A stretch of 64,000 nt of DNA from Dendrolimus kikuchii (GCA_019925095.2 CM034407.1:3433210-3497209); one strand, 5' to 3'; positions 21,145 to 32,700 are shown, counted from the stretch's first letter. Notes: generated by a model not told the origin, from the letters alone. Translations and numbers: made by a program.

Positions 21145-21885
21145 TTGTGTGTCTACAACCAGTATCTTCACAATTTCAACACCAGGCATTATAATAGAAT
21201 GATATTGCTATCTTTTAGATTACAAAAAGTACTGTCCTCTTTCTTGGGGGTTGGTATATGCTTCTTCAATAAGATTCCGAGTGAAATGTTAGATCTGCTT
21301 TTCATTAAACTTAAAATCAAATTAAAAAGTATCTTGCTAAAAAAGCGATGCTACATTATTGAAGAATACTTAAATGACAAAAATTCATTTACATAGCAGC
21401 TCGCTCTAACCTCTTATACTATATTTTGTATAACGTTTCTATCTTGCCAAGCTTGTAAGGAATTTATGGAGACATATTGCAGCATAACATTTTAGTACGT
21501 CATGTGATTATTATAACTATAACATTATTTTTCTTTCCTTTTATTGTGTCTTGGTCTCATTAAGTATGCACTGTTTGCTACAACTCCATTAATTCTTCAA
21601 AAAGTAATTCTGTAACATACTTCTGTATAAAACTTATAAAAAAAAAATAGAACTTGAGATATAAATAGAAGAAGAAATATAAAGAAGAACATTTTTTAGC
21701 TAGACGTGTTGCTGGGGAGTTTCTTGCCGCTTCTTCTCCTTAACAGCAATAACACGTTGCGAAGCGGTGTACATAGAATAGGAAGTTAAATTAAATTTTA
21801 ACTTATATGTATGACCTTCAAAAAGTATTCTCCAGTGGAACTTATTATGAATAAAAAATTTTGAATTTGAATTTGAAGAGTGACT
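21145..21885 (+). pseudogene. CR1/jockey-type LINE C-terminus with 3' UTR
   Basis: Frame 21145-21396 reads HNFNTRHYNRMILLSFRLQK, then FNKIPSEMLDLLFIKLKIKL and IIEEYLNDKNSF. N-T-R-x(n)-L...F-x-N-K-I-P...F-K...YL-N-D-K is the conserved end of a moth LINE group. The UTR has GCTGGGGAGTTTCTTGCCGC at 21710, a frequent LINE 3' UTR motif, and ends in a (TTGAAT)n tail near 21860-21880. 5'-truncated. Confidence 0.65.
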
Positions 21886-21968
21886 TAACTCGCCACCAGT
21901 CCACCGCCATACTTCAATCGTTCCCCGGGATTTCACACACTAACTAGGATATGCTTATGAGCGTTAAA

Positions 21969-22198
21969 TCTATACTAATATTATAAAGCTGAAGAGTTTG
22001 TTTGTTTAAACGCGCTAATCTCTGGAACCGCTGGTCCGATGTGAAAAATTATTTCAGTTTTGAATAGTACATTTATCGGGTAAGGCTATAAACTATATTA
22101 TATTTTCAAAAAAATTAGGGATCCTTACTAAAAGTCCAATAATGTAACCCAAGGTGTAAAAAAATGTCCCGAAAAAATCCTTACACGGCGTGCGCTGC
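21969..22198 (+). mobile_element. Helitron-like element (Hel-1 type)
   Basis: A TC start (TCTATACTAATATTATAAAG), CTGAAGAGTTTGTTTG, CGCGCTAATCTCTGGAACCG. The 3' end is uncertain. Confidence 0.55.
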
Positions 22199-22361
22199 GA
22201 AAACTATTGATTGTAGAACAAAACAATGTACTACCACTTTGCAGAACATATAATTGTCTACAAAAAATATTGCGTAACCATATGTCTAACTATTGTAGTT
22301 ATCTCAGAATAAGTGTCTTCTTTTATTTTTTTAAATAATTAAAATGCCGTCGCTTCAACAC

Positions 22362-22440
22362 AACTCAAGGTTGTTATGGCGACATGCTTTAGACCAGGGT
22401 TGTTAGCCATCCAGTCGGGCAAATGCCCTACCGCCTGGCA
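22362..22440 (-). mobile_element. SINE-B central fragment
   Basis: Only the segment between CCAGGCGGTAGGGCATTTG and AACAACCTTGAGTTGTG on the minus strand. Confidence 0.65.
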
Positions 22441-22678
22441 AAAACATCTAATATAAAATATAGCCTATTTAAAATAAGCAATAAGCTTTCCAACCAATTT
22501 AGGGTGTAAGTAATTTAGCAGCTGAAGCGCTGAATAGCAGAATGCAATTTTGTCGCGGGGCCATGTTTGCTGCCTGCAATATAGGGGCCGCCACTATCTC
22601 AGGGAGGTACGGGCTCTCTAGGGATGGGAAACATTATTATCGATTAATTTCAATATAATAATGAATTGAATAATGAAG

Positions 22679-22981
22679 TCGTGGTAGCGTAATGGCTAGC
22701 GCACGCGTCCCAGACTCAGAGGGCGCGGGTTCGATCCTGGCCGGAACGCATGCACCTCTTAGTCAGTTTTCTGATCTAATGTGCATATTGTTACAATTAC
22801 CACGTGCTAACAACGGTGAAGGAAAACATCGTGATGCAACCTGCACATCGAGATAACCGATGTGTCAAACCTGCCAAGCCGCCTTGGACAAGCGTGGCGG
22901 GTATACTGTCTGTTCCCCCTATAATGGGAGGCCCGAGCTCAGCAGTGGGACATTAATGGGCTGATATTATTATATTTTATT
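22679..22981 (+). mobile_element. SINE-C, tRNA-derived, full length (family description)
   Basis: The head has GTCGTGGTAGCGTAATGGCT (A-box region) and GGGTTCGATCC (B box). The body has TGTTACAATTACCACGTGCT, GATGCAACCTGCACATCGAG, GATAACCGATGTGTCAAACC and GGGAGGCCCGAGC; the tail is ATATTATTATA. The target duplication ATAATGAA lies at 22671-22678 and 22982-22989. A tRNA gene is excluded because the head is followed by a 220 bp body shared with three other loci. Confidence 0.88.
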
Positions 22982-22989
22982 ATAATGAA

Positions 22990-23309
22990 TTATGTAGAAC
23001 TTTCATTTAGACTTAAAAAATATTTTAAGAAAAGAACAATAGCAGATTTTTGCAAAATGTAGTGCAGACACATTGCAAACATGTGTATTATGTACTTTGA
23101 ATTAGAAATTAAATTTAATTTAAGTTACTATGCATAGGTAGTGTAACCTATGTACGGTATCATTTTGTTCGCGAGGCTATTAGTAGCTGTGAGGTATACC
23201 TAACGTGACCAGACGTCCCGTTTTGAACGGGACTGTCCCTTTTTAGAGTTACGAGTCCTGGTGTCCCCGAAATGAACTCTGGGACGCAAAATTGTCCCGT
23301 TTTCTGAAA
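22990..23309. other. Unassigned stretch
   Basis: AT-rich, no element ends recognised. Confidence 0.35.
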
Positions 23310-23629
23310 TTATGTCTTTTTTTTATTGCAGGAGATCAGCAGACAGGCAGACGGCCTACTTGATAGAAAGCAGTTACCATCGCCTATGGACATTTGCAAC
23401 AGCAAAGTTGCTACAAATGCGCTGCTGCTCTCTTAAGGGAGACTGGAACCTGGTCACAAATGCCGGAACACAACTTAAGGTTATTATGGCGACATACATT
23501 AGACCAGGGGTGATAGTCACCCAGTCGGGCAAATGCCCTACCACCTGGCTGTAGGTCGTTTTGTCACCTCTTACGACAGGCCACCCGGCCGCAGGAAATT
23601 GTATTCTTTCTCCGTTCCTGCACGGATAG
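23310..23629 (-). mobile_element. SINE-B, full length
   Basis: The minus strand runs from CTATCCGTGCAGGAACGGAG to CTCCTGCAATAAAAAAAAG. Confidence 0.9.
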
Positions 23630-23810
23630 TATTTATTTATATACGTATATTTATCGATAGATTTTGAATTATTCACCTCACTAAGCCTTCACTTACTTCA
23701 ACTTAATATCGATATAATGGAGTATGCAGTGCCGTGACTAAATAATAGAATCGATTAATATTCTATCAACGCCCATCACTAACTCAAATTAATAATACGT
23801 ACGGGATTTT

Positions 23811-24125
23811 TTGGCGGGAACTGAAAGGAGATGTTGTGCTATGCAGTTTTATTTTCTAAAAATGTGTAAAATTACTCTAAAATGAACAATAATTGTAGGA
23901 TATTGATAGTTTTTGAGTAATAATTATGTGTTTTGTGAGAAATATGAACTGTAAAGTCAAATGTGGCCTTTTGAGTCCGAGAACAAGAACTCCGTTGAAT
24001 GGCACTAGCTGATAACCTACAGTTCAGCTGTGCTACACATAGGTTTAAGAAAATGAAGAAACTACATTGAATTTAAGATCTGGCTTAAAGGCCTAGCTGC
24101 CAAGCCATAAAATCCTTAAAAAAAA
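23811..24125 (+). repeat. Repeat H, copy 1
   Basis: About 315 bp from TTTTTTGGCGGGAACTGAAA to CTTAAAGGCCTAGCTGCCAA. It includes GGAGATGTTGTGCTATGCAG, AGGATATTGATAGTTTTTGA and AACTCCGTTGAATGG. Two other copies lie at 60193 and 61105 (inverted). No coding frame or tRNA-like head. Confidence 0.75.
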
Positions 24126-24934
24126 TCGTTGGAATACGTTCTTATTTCAAATTGAAACCTTATAATATGAGTACAATTTAAAAAGGCCGCAAAAATCCAA
24201 GTTTGTAACAGTTTTCATATAGATTGTATTAGGACGATACTTATATGTAATTTAGTCACTTAATAATAAGTTTAGAATAATAATTAAAGTTATAGAAATC
24301 ATGCCATAACAAAAGTTAAGTGTCACCTGGTTCATTCATATATTATTACAATATACACGAGTGTTTGGCCGAAAGTGGACGGATCATTATTGTCTTTCAA
24401 TTTCGATATAAATGAGGCATTGTCAACTTTAAAAAATAATAGTACATTATGGTACTAGTGTGTAACATTGGTGATTACCGCCGAGGCGCCATTGAGACTC
24501 GAGCCGTAGGCGAGGGTCTTAAGAGAGCCGAGGACGATAATCATCAATACACACGTGTATCATACGACGTTTTTCAACACACTTGTGAATAAAATAACAA
24601 CAAAAACTCATTTTATTTAGTAGATAAAAAAAGTTATATATGAGTGAAGGTTTTATTTATGAAACACGTACGAGTTAAAATTATCTATTTAAATAAGAAG
24701 TTGCATGAAATGAGCAAGCAATAGGAAAATTAATTTATTTGTTCTATAAAACACGACCTTTTTCTTTGAATAAAAACTTTTTTAAGAACAAAGCAACTAC
24801 ACCAATAAAATTAAAAAAAAAATCTATTACTCACTAGTGAGTTATAATGTTTTTTAGTCACAGTTTGATTATGGGTGTCATTCTGTGCCTAATTGCGGTG
24901 ACCATAGAGCCACTTTATGAGCAAGTGTGTTGAA
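24126..24934. other. Unassigned, with a quasi-palindrome
   Basis: 24465-24488 and 24527-24550 are imperfect inverted repeats (ATTGGTGATTACCGCCGAGG against CCGAGGACGATAATCATCAA). Otherwise A/T-rich with no gene. Confidence 0.45.
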
Positions 24935-24944
24935 AAAGAACTTT

Positions 24945-25060
24945 ACATACATACATAGCTTCACGCCAGTTCCCTTGCGGGGTATTAACGAACAACAGAG
25001 CGCCATTCAGGCTTATTCTTACACACCTCACTCGCTTCTTTGACATTCATAGCTCTTGTC
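24945..25060 (-). mobile_element. RTE-a, 116 bp 3' end
   Basis: Target duplication AAAGAACTTT at 24935-24944 and 25061-25070. Covers the tail and about 30 terminal codons. Confidence 0.85.
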
Positions 25061-25224
25061 AAAGAACTTTGTTGGAGCTTAACCGGTTTTGCTCTGCTAG
25101 AAGGAGTCGCCAATACTGCAATCACAGATCAGTCCGCCTTACACCCCCGGCGACGCTTATGCATACAACATTCCAAACATCGTTTACCTTTGTCATCTAT
25201 AATACCTGTACTGTGATCGAAATA

Positions 25225-25860
25225 AAACTCATCAATCAATAACTCTTTATTGTAAATACATACATACATACATAACTTCACGCCAGTTCCCTTGCGGGGT
25301 AGGCACGAACAACAGAGCGCCATTTAGGCCCATTGTTACACACCTCACTTGCTTCTTCGACATTCATAACTCTTGTCATGCACGCTCGTCTGTTCTCAAG
25401 GCTTTATTGTAAATCAATACAAAAAAAACTTATAGTCTAAAATTGTCTCATTATGCACAAAATGGCGGTCTTATCGCTAAAACGCGATCTCTTCCAGACA
25501 ACCCCAGGAATGAATTGACATTATAATGACGATGGTGGTATACATAATACATAGTACAATTTCTTACATTCTAGTAATAAATATATATATGCAGTATAAA
25601 CAGATGTTCTGTATATTAAATAGATATATACTTAGTATACATAACATACAAATACATATGTACAAAAATATATAAATATTTATAGATAAAAATATATATA
25701 AATAAATTTAAATATCATCATATTCCAAGGACAGGTAATAATTTCTGATCATTGTTTTTAATATCGGTAGCGAATTTGCTTGTCTGGTGGCAATTGGCAG
25801 CGCGTTCCAAAGCTGCACAGCCTTGACGGTCATCATATCATAACAGTCCACTGATTACTA
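25225..25860 (-). pseudogene. LINE-E-type C-terminus and 3' UTR, split by RTE-a
   Basis: The minus strand near 25835-25710 reads MMTVKAVQLWNALPIATRQA, then NSLPILKTMIRNYYLSLEYD: the A-V-x-L-W-N-x-L-P...R-x-A-x-S-L end of a jockey/CR1-type LINE. The 3' UTR has GGAAGAGATCGCGTTTTAGC and ACAATAAAGAGTTATTGATT with a short tail. The RTE-a piece at 25257-25401 lies inside its last 200 bp. Confidence 0.65.
25257..25401 (-). mobile_element. RTE-a nested in a LINE 3' UTR
   Basis: 145 bp with a perfect 13-bp duplication CTTTATTGTAAAT (25244-25256, 25402-25414), so it is younger than the host LINE. Confidence 0.9.
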
Positions 25861-25944
25861 CAAGAACCCCATACCATCAGGAGGAGCCTAGACATGGTCC
25901 TTCGAGCCGGATTAGAGAATTGAATTGTTGAAAAAGTTTCATAT

Positions 25945-26395
25945 TGTTACGACCGACAAAGGCCGATTTACACCTGCAGTTTATTACCTTCCCACATTTG
26001 GACTTCTTTGTTTACTTATTTATTGGAATACAGCTCATTGTCCTATTGTACTCGTTTATGGCCGTTTGCAGGCATAATTAGCCAGGTATGTGGATTACGA
26101 TTTCTAGGAAATTAAGTCGACTATACGGGCGGGCACACTTGTATTTGTGAAGTGTAAAACGACGGCAGGATGGAGAGAGGAGGCAGTCTAGCGAGAACCA
26201 CGATCAAGGCGATACTTGTGTACATTTGATAACCTATATAGTGACGGACTTTGCGCGTTTTATTGAATCGCGCATTACGTTTGAATTGATTGTGTTCAGT
26301 TATATCTGTACCTGTGTTATACGTGTTTGTATAGTTTTAATAAATTCTATAGTAATTCCAACGGCATTTTTAATTCGAGTCCCGCACTCGTAACA
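25945..26395 (+). mobile_element. LTR-T solo LTR
   Basis: 451 bp, TGTTACGACC to ACTCGTAACA, ATAT on both sides (25941-25944, 26396-26399). The TATA site is degenerate (TGTAAAACG), then GGCAGTCTAGCG, then TTTTAATAAATTCTATAG. Confidence 0.78.
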
Positions 26396-26742
26396 ATATG
26401 TAACATTTTCAAACTGATTATCTGCTTATTTGTTACTTAATGGTGTTTCTTAGATTATCGAGTATTTTCAAGGACTAATTGGTGTTTAAAGTATAAAATG
26501 TTGTTGTGTATAAATACTAACAGAAATACAAAAAACATAATTTTGGAGCTTTTTACAATAAAATAAGAACAGATAAAATAACGATAACAAAAAAAGCAAT
26601 TAAAAGGGCATTATGATCGTTTTTTAATAATTAACTTCTGTTTCATTTCTATACAAATTGAAAGAGAAAAAGGCAACAATAATTATTATTAAGTTTTTAT
26701 AATTTAGCACGAATCAGAAGTTAATATTGACAACCACTACCT
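26396..26742. other. AT-rich, unassigned
   Basis: Nothing recognised before the triplicated segment. Confidence 0.35.
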
Positions 26743-26969
26743 ACTAATTCGTCATTTGTTTTTAGTTTGATCTTTATTTCTAAGGTAAGACCAACTTAAT
26801 ATGATTGTCACTAGTTTAAAGTTCTACAGTGATGTATCACTCACTCTCTTGCTTTAAACTAGTGACGTCTGTGCACTAACAAGTAGCGAATGTAAGATCA
26901 TATACATGTCCCTTTCCAACATGCATTTAGCGCCATAACTGAAAACAGTTCGGATCTACATATTTATTT

Positions 26970-27183
26970 TTGCCCGACTGGATGGCTACCACCCCCCGTC
27001 TAAAGTATGTCGCCATAACAACCTTGAGTTGTGTTCCGGCATTAGTGACCAGGTTCCAGTCTCTCTTAAGAGAGCAGCAGCGCATTTGTAGCACCTTTGG
27101 TGTTACAAATGTCCATAGGCGATGGTAACCGCTTTCCATCAAGTGGGCCGTCTGCCTGTCTGCTGATCTCCTGCAATAAAAAA
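26970..27183 (+). mobile_element. SINE-B, 5'-truncated, inside the triplication
   Basis: Starts TGCCCGACTGGATGG, ends CTCCTGCAATAAAAAAA. Confidence 0.85.
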
Positions 27184-27445
27184 ATACTAATTCGTCATTT
27201 GTTTCTAGTTTGAACCTTATTTCTAAGGTAAGATCAACTTAATATGTTTGTCACTAGTTTAAAGTTCTACAGTGATGTATCACTCTCTTGCTTTAAACTA
27301 GTGACGTCTGTGCACTAATAAGTAGCGAATGTAAGATCCTATACATGTCTCTTTCTAACATGCATTTAGCGCCATAAGTGAAAACAGTCCGGATCTACAT
27401 ATTTATTTTAATTCAGCTTCTATAGCTATCTATCTATATCTATCC

Positions 27446-27750
27446 GTGCAGGAACGGAGAAAGGATACAATGTCCTGCGGCCGGGCGGCCTGTCGTAAGA
27501 GGCGACAAAACAACCCACAGCCAGGTGATAGGGCATTTGCCCGACTGGATGGCTGCTATCCCTGGTCTAAAGTATATCGCCATAACAACCTTGATTTGTG
27601 TTCCGGGCATTAGTGACCAGGTTCCAGTCTCCCTTAAGAGAGCAGCAGCGTATTTGTAGCAACTTTGGTGTTGCAAATGTCCATAGGCGATGGTAACCGC
27701 TTTCCATCAAGTGGGCCGTCTGCCGATCTGTTGATCTCCTGCAATAAAAA
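27446..27750 (+). mobile_element. SINE-B, full length, inside the triplication
   Basis: Starts ATCCGTGCAGGAACGGAG, ends CTCCTGCAATAAAAATAAA. Confidence 0.88.
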
Positions 27751-27985
27751 TAAATAAAAATACTAATTCGTCATTTGTTTCTAGTTTTTTTTATTTCTAA
27801 GGTAAGACCAACTTAATATGGTTATCACTAGTTTAAAGTTCTACAGTGATGTATCACTCTCTTACTTTAAACTAGTGACATCTGTGTACTAATAAGTAGC
27901 GAATTTAAGATCCTATACATGTCCCTTTCCAACATGCATTTAGCGCCATAAGTGAAAACAGTTCGGATCTACATATTTATTTTGA

Positions 27986-28439
27986 TACAATTTCTATAGC
28001 TTTAAAACTTTGTAACAGTTTATTTGGCATTTTATTTATACGCCATTTTGAGATGACGGCCATCTTGCGATTGGGTTAAATGAATTTTGGTGCCAATTTA
28101 CAACTGACGGCCAGTAGTTTCATAAAAAATTAATTGTTCTTTGAAAGATGTATAGACGAGGCGTTCGTTTTAGTCTGAGTTAGGTTATCGATTAATTACC
28201 CCTTATAATAAAAAAATAATTTTGCGTACAAGATTAAAATATTATATAATGCCGCGTACACATTGAGACAACGAAATAGATTCGTTAACTCGATGTATAC
28301 GTGGCATGATATGAACCGAGTATATGGCCAATCGTCTTTTGAATTCACTTTGAAAATTAACGATACGGTGGAATCCACGCCGATGCTATCCGCGCAGGTA
28401 GTCCCATTCCGCGAGGATTGAAAGTATTCAGTCAGGCAC
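27986..28439. other. Unassigned stretch
   Basis: No gene. 28235-28430 has CCGCGTACACATTGAGAC and GAATCCACGCCGATGCTATC, not matched elsewhere here. Confidence 0.35.
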
Positions 28440-28676
28440 GGCAACAACCCACAGCCAGGTGGTAGGGCATTTTCCCGACTGGATGGCTGCCACCCATGGT
28501 CTAAAGTCTGTCGCCATAACAACCTTGAGTTGTGTTCCGGCATTAGTGACCAGGTTTCAGTCTGCCTTAAGAGAGCAGCAGCGCATTTGTAGCACCTTTG
28601 GTGTTACAAATGTCCATAGGTGATGTTAACCGCTTTACATCAAGTGCGCCGTCTGCCTGACTCCTGCAATAAAAAA
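28440..28676 (+). mobile_element. SINE-B, 5'-truncated
   Basis: From CAACAACCCACAGCCAGG to GACTCCTGCAATAAAAAAG. Confidence 0.85.
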
Positions 28677-29710
28677 GGTGAGTGTGCGGAGTAAGGTAGG
28701 GTGACATCCGCTTCATTTCAATAAAGGAAGTCGAAGAAGCAATATATTTGTACTTACTACTCCGTAAAAGAACAGGTAACGGCAGTATTGGGACATTTTA
28801 TCCAAAGTTTTTTTCCGCTAGTTCACCCCCGATACTGTTCGGGCATCTGAAATACATATTGTGGTGTATGGTTGCCGGTTTGTGTAATGAAACTATACTT
28901 TTTGCAGCACATTTTATATTTGAAAAAGAAAAGGTACAACAGCTGCTGCGCGTAAAAGTCTACCGCATTCAAAGTAACCGCAACAAGACTACTCTCGCGC
29001 GCTGACCGAGACAGACTCTGTCGACAACGTTTAGCTGTCGGAGGAAGAGGGACGACGTTAGTGCGGCGCGGGCGGCGAATAAGGCGGCTTGCCACGGTTA
29101 TATCGCTTAGGCAGCCTGCTGGCCGCTACAATATAATGTATATATATATATAGGGCTTATCTTATACGACTTAAAATTACTTACAGTCTAGTTTAAAATT
29201 AAAATTGTATAAGTTGTATATAAAATATATAAATGTTGTAAAAATCTATTATATGCGTATATAAACACATAAAATATATTAACACGTCTACAAGTCTATA
29301 TATTACACCACATTTATTTGGTACTTGATGACGCAACATGGTGACTGAGAAATAAATCGATGTAATGATAAACATTACGTAGATTTATTTCTTCTCACGG
29401 CGTCCTCCACCACTCTAATAAAAAAAGCTTCCAGCCAAGACCTGCACTCATTTATTCAAAGTTAAGAAATTGTGAGTACTAATTTTTTAATTATTCAAAA
29501 ATGTCAATAAATTCATTTGACGAAGTGTAGAGCAAATTGTATCTCATAATATCTATAAGAGATCAAGCGTGTCACCAGGAGAACAACTTCGTCAATGACT
29601 TAATTCGATATCGAAGCCATCCGTTGTCACATGTCCGATACGTGTGAATTCCACGAAGGAACTGAACGCGCAGAGGCACGTTACAGGAATCGATCCGCGC
29701 GGCGACCGCT
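28677..29710. other. Unassigned stretch
   Basis: No domain seen in the open frames at 28748-29005 (plus) or 28823-29095 (minus). 28990-29090 is CpG-richer. Confidence 0.35.
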
Positions 29711-30915
29711 CGATTTCATTTTATATCGGTCGAGTAGCAGCTATCGCACTGATACATGGTACGCGCGATTTAGTCTGAAGCTTCTAGTATGATGCCATTA
29801 TAATAAGCTCTGTGCGGTTAATTCGCGCGGTTTGCGTCCGCGCAGATACCGTCGTATCTGAACGAGCCCTTATTTTAAAATAAGTAAAATTGCCAATCAA
29901 TTATTTCGAGTATTTATGGTTTCATTGGAGACTTTTTGTAGCCTATACAAAGTGCGATTTCATTTTATAGCGGTCGTGTGGCGGCTATCGCACTGATACA
30001 TGGTATGCGCGATATAGTCTGAAGTAGTTAGTGGTGGCAAATATAACCATTAACCAATAAATTTACCGGTAAATAAAATTAAGCAAAACGGTTAAAAATA
30101 CCATTTAACAAATACACTGCGTGTAGTCGCGTAGGTTATTATTGGAAATTATATACATGCAAGTTTCAACTTTATAATTGTCAACACATAAGATTTATTT
30201 TCAATTAAATTTATTTAATTATTCTTACCGTAAATATTGAATTTTGATGATTTGATTGCATGCTCTATGGGCCTCAAAATAAAGTACAATATTTAACTTG
30301 GTGTTTTTTTTTAAAGTTAATGATATTTTTATTTGTTAGAAAATTTAAATGAAACGATATTTTTAACTTAGCGATCGCGAAGATGACGTGATTGGTTGAT
30401 TTTATAAACGTAACATATTGTTTGGTAATTGATATTACGGCGGGTCAGTGCATATTTTCTATTGTTTTGGTAAAGTTGTGTTTTTGTATTTCAAGAGACT
30501 TTGTGTTTGTGTTTTGTATGTTTGAAACTTTGTTTACTTTGCTGTTGTGGATTTTTAAAATTTCATCTAACTTAAAATGCCGAAAGTTCATTGAATCAAA
30601 AATAATGTAAGAAACTCAACCATTCGAGTTAACATTAGCAAAATTATTTTTTCAACGAAAAGATTTAGCGATATTTTCAACCCATAAAAATATCGGTAAA
30701 AAAATATCAATTACCAGTTAACAGGTAAATAAATTCAACCGTTAACGCCATCTCTAGTCTGAAGCTTCTAGTATGATGCCATTATAATAAGCGCTGTGCG
30801 GTTAATTCGCGCGGTTTGCGTCCGCGCAGATACCGTCGTATCTGAACGAGCCCTTATTCTAAAATAAGTAAAATTGCCAATCAATTATTTCGAGTAATTA
30901 TGGTTTCATTTTGTA
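29711..30915. repeat. Tandem duplication, 2 x 244 bp, second copy split
   Basis: The first unit starts at 29711 and the second at 29955, both CGATTTCATTTTATA-CGGTC, with TGATACATGGTA-GCGCGAT and GTTTGCGTCCGCGCAGATAC. The second unit is interrupted at 30024 by a hAT-like element and resumes at 30757. Confidence 0.85.
30025..30756. mobile_element. hAT-like non-autonomous element, 732 bp
   Basis: An 8-bp duplication GTCTGAAG (30017-30024, 30757-30764) brackets an insert with short inverted ends: TAGTTAGTGGTGGC at the left, GCCATCTCTA at the right. The uninterrupted tandem sister copy has a single GTCTGAAG at 29773-29780, which proves the empty site. The 8-bp duplication and TAGNGRTGGC ends fit hAT. 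Internal zones near both ends have ACCGGTAA/TTACC-GGT motifs. No transposase; the open frame 30392-30610 has no domain. Confidence 0.82.
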
Positions 30916-31594
30916 ACGTATATAAAACCAATGCTTGTTGTTTCAACCGAATCTTATGAACACGATATTTATCAGATTTTTAACGAGCGAACTCACGGAA
31001 TTATGAGAACATCTTCGAAATACCTGTTCTTTGAGTCTTGAATCTGTTTATCCGGGCGCACGCCTACGGCCCGCGAGTCCCCACGTCAAAACTTCGCCAG
31101 CGGAAGACAAATTTTACCTCTATACAAACTTTTGCTTTTGTCGACTTAGGTTTTGTGCTACGGAATGACACTCTTGAATATTAAATTCTGTGTTGCATTA
31201 CGAAATTAAAATACTTCTTTAATACTAAAAACTATATAACAATAGGTGGGTATAGCAGAAGAAACATGAAAGTATAACAAACGCAGTTGAAATGAGAACT
31301 TTTTTAAATATTGTTCCAAATGCAAAGGGCACTGATTTTGCTAATGTCAAATAAAATAAAAAATATAAACTAAAAACTTTGGCCAGTATTTTATACATGC
31401 TTTCTGCAAACCTAACATTAAATATATACAATATATATGTTGCGGACAGAGAGCACCCCCCTGACCCGCCCGCCGGAGCACATCTACACTCCGCGCCCCG
31501 CATACCGCCGACGCCCATAGCTAGCGCGATTAGCAACTAGGCGTCGGACGGAATGCGGGATATAGGAGGCCGATGATACTGATACTACTACTAC
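30916..31594. other. Unassigned; GC-richer near 31450-31570
   Basis: No supported gene. The GC-rich patch precedes the retroposed insert below and may belong to an older repeat. Confidence 0.35.
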
Positions 31595-31770
31595 CCCGCA
31601 GCGGTCGAGCCGAGGTCGAACCTCACAGGAGGTGCCTCCTCGAGCGTGCTGCTCCCGGGCTGAACGCCTCCGCTCCCACGGAGTCGTGAAGCCCCCAAAG
31701 TCCGGTATCGCTGAAACAGCCATCTGCGGCTATTCAGCTGGGTCCAGCTCCAAAAAAAACAAAAAAAAAA
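31595..31770 (+). mobile_element. Retroposed 176 bp fragment, A-tailed
   Basis: A GC-rich insert (CCCGCAGCGGTCGAGCCGAG to GGTCCAGCTCC) ending in an A-rich tail, bracketed by TACTACTACTAC at 31583-31594 and 31771-31782. That is target-primed retroposition of a LINE 3' end or SINE; the source family is not identified. The open frames here are not conserved domains. Confidence 0.75.
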
Positions 31771-31782
31771 TACTACTACTAC

Positions 31783-32340
31783 ATCAAGAACAACTATCAA
31801 TTCAGCCACTCAGCTATTTATATATTGTACTCGACTCTCTTTGTTATACTCTTTAAATGTACATTTATAACTTAATAATAATCATACAGTCCATTATTAC
31901 GTCGAATTTTCATTTACAAACCCGAGGTGCAACTGTCACCAATAATATATATATATAAAGGTGCTAATTAAACAGGCTTCTTTTTAATAGCATTATTTGC
32001 CCCTAAAAATTTATGTTGCCTTCTAAATTACTAAGTCAGCCACAATTAACGAGCATCTAAATAATACTATCTTGGCCACTAGTTATCTTCTATGTAAACC
32101 AATCTAAATTCAACTCAGTATGATGGTTATTTTTTAGCATCTAAATTTGTAATATGTATTCTATAGTAAACTTCTAAAATAGTGACGTTGGCCTTGTAAA
32201 AAAGACGAATTAGTTTATTAGAGGCTATGTCATATTCCCGTTGCTTAGTTATAAAATTGGAAGTTTAATCATGTGGTCAATAAATAATTTTGTGGCTTGA
32301 CTTATAATATCTCTATATATAATACACTATATAATATATA
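31783..32340. other. AT-rich, unassigned
   Basis: Nothing recognised. Confidence 0.35.
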
Positions 32341-32354
32341 TACAAACAATTATA

Positions 32355-32656
32355 CCCGCTCCGGTGGTTCGGGCATGTGGAAATAGTGCATGATGAAAGA
32401 ATGACTAAACAGATATACAATGCAAAAGTGGATGGATGCAGAAGTCGTGGAAGGCCACGACACACCTTCCATGATCAAATTGATCGTGTACTAGCAGAAG
32501 GTGATGTCAGGAGCCTTAAGAACAGACGAGCGTGCATGACAAGAGTTATGAATGTCAAAGTAGCAAGTGAGGTGTGTAAGAATAAGCCTGAATGGCGCTC
32601 TGTTGTTCGTGCCTACCCCGCAAGGGAACTGGCGTGAAGTTATGTATGTATGTATG
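32355..32656 (+). mobile_element. RTE-a, 302 bp 3' end
   Basis: Begins CCCGCTCCGGTGGTTCGGGC and ends with the TATG tail. The carboxy frame 32377-32637 is open to PARELA. Imperfect target duplication TACAAAC-ATTA (32341-32354, 32657-32670). Confidence 0.87.
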
Positions 32657-32700
32657 TACAAACTATTAATCGGACAATTTCGGTTTCGGTTTCAATCGGA

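Larger units (their letters stand above)
26743..27985. repeat. Triplicated 225 bp segment carrying SINE-B
   Basis: Three copies start with ACTAATTCGTCATTTGTTT at about 26743, 27186 and 27767 and end GGATCTACATATTTATTTT. Copies 1/2 and 2/3 are separated by SINE-B insertions sharing the same right junction (A tail to TACTAATTCG). Each copy has a 15-bp inverted repeat (GTCACTAGTTTAAAG / CTTTAAACTAGTGAC) around a 27-30 bp loop. Confidence 0.85.

Noticed and set aside
22679..22760. tRNA gene (also 5379, 16380, 32701, 63113)
   Set aside because: A and B boxes are present but each head is joined to a shared long body and tail, so these are SINEs.
22616..23785. A 1.17 kb hAT element with TAGGGATGGG and CCCATCACTA ends
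   Set aside because: The ends look hAT-like but the flanking 8 bp differ (GGGCTCTC against ACTCAAAT) and SINEs lie between, so pairing them is unsafe.
30392..30610. 72-codon hydrophobic protein
   Set aside because: Low-complexity T-rich frame inside the hAT-like element, no transposase motif.
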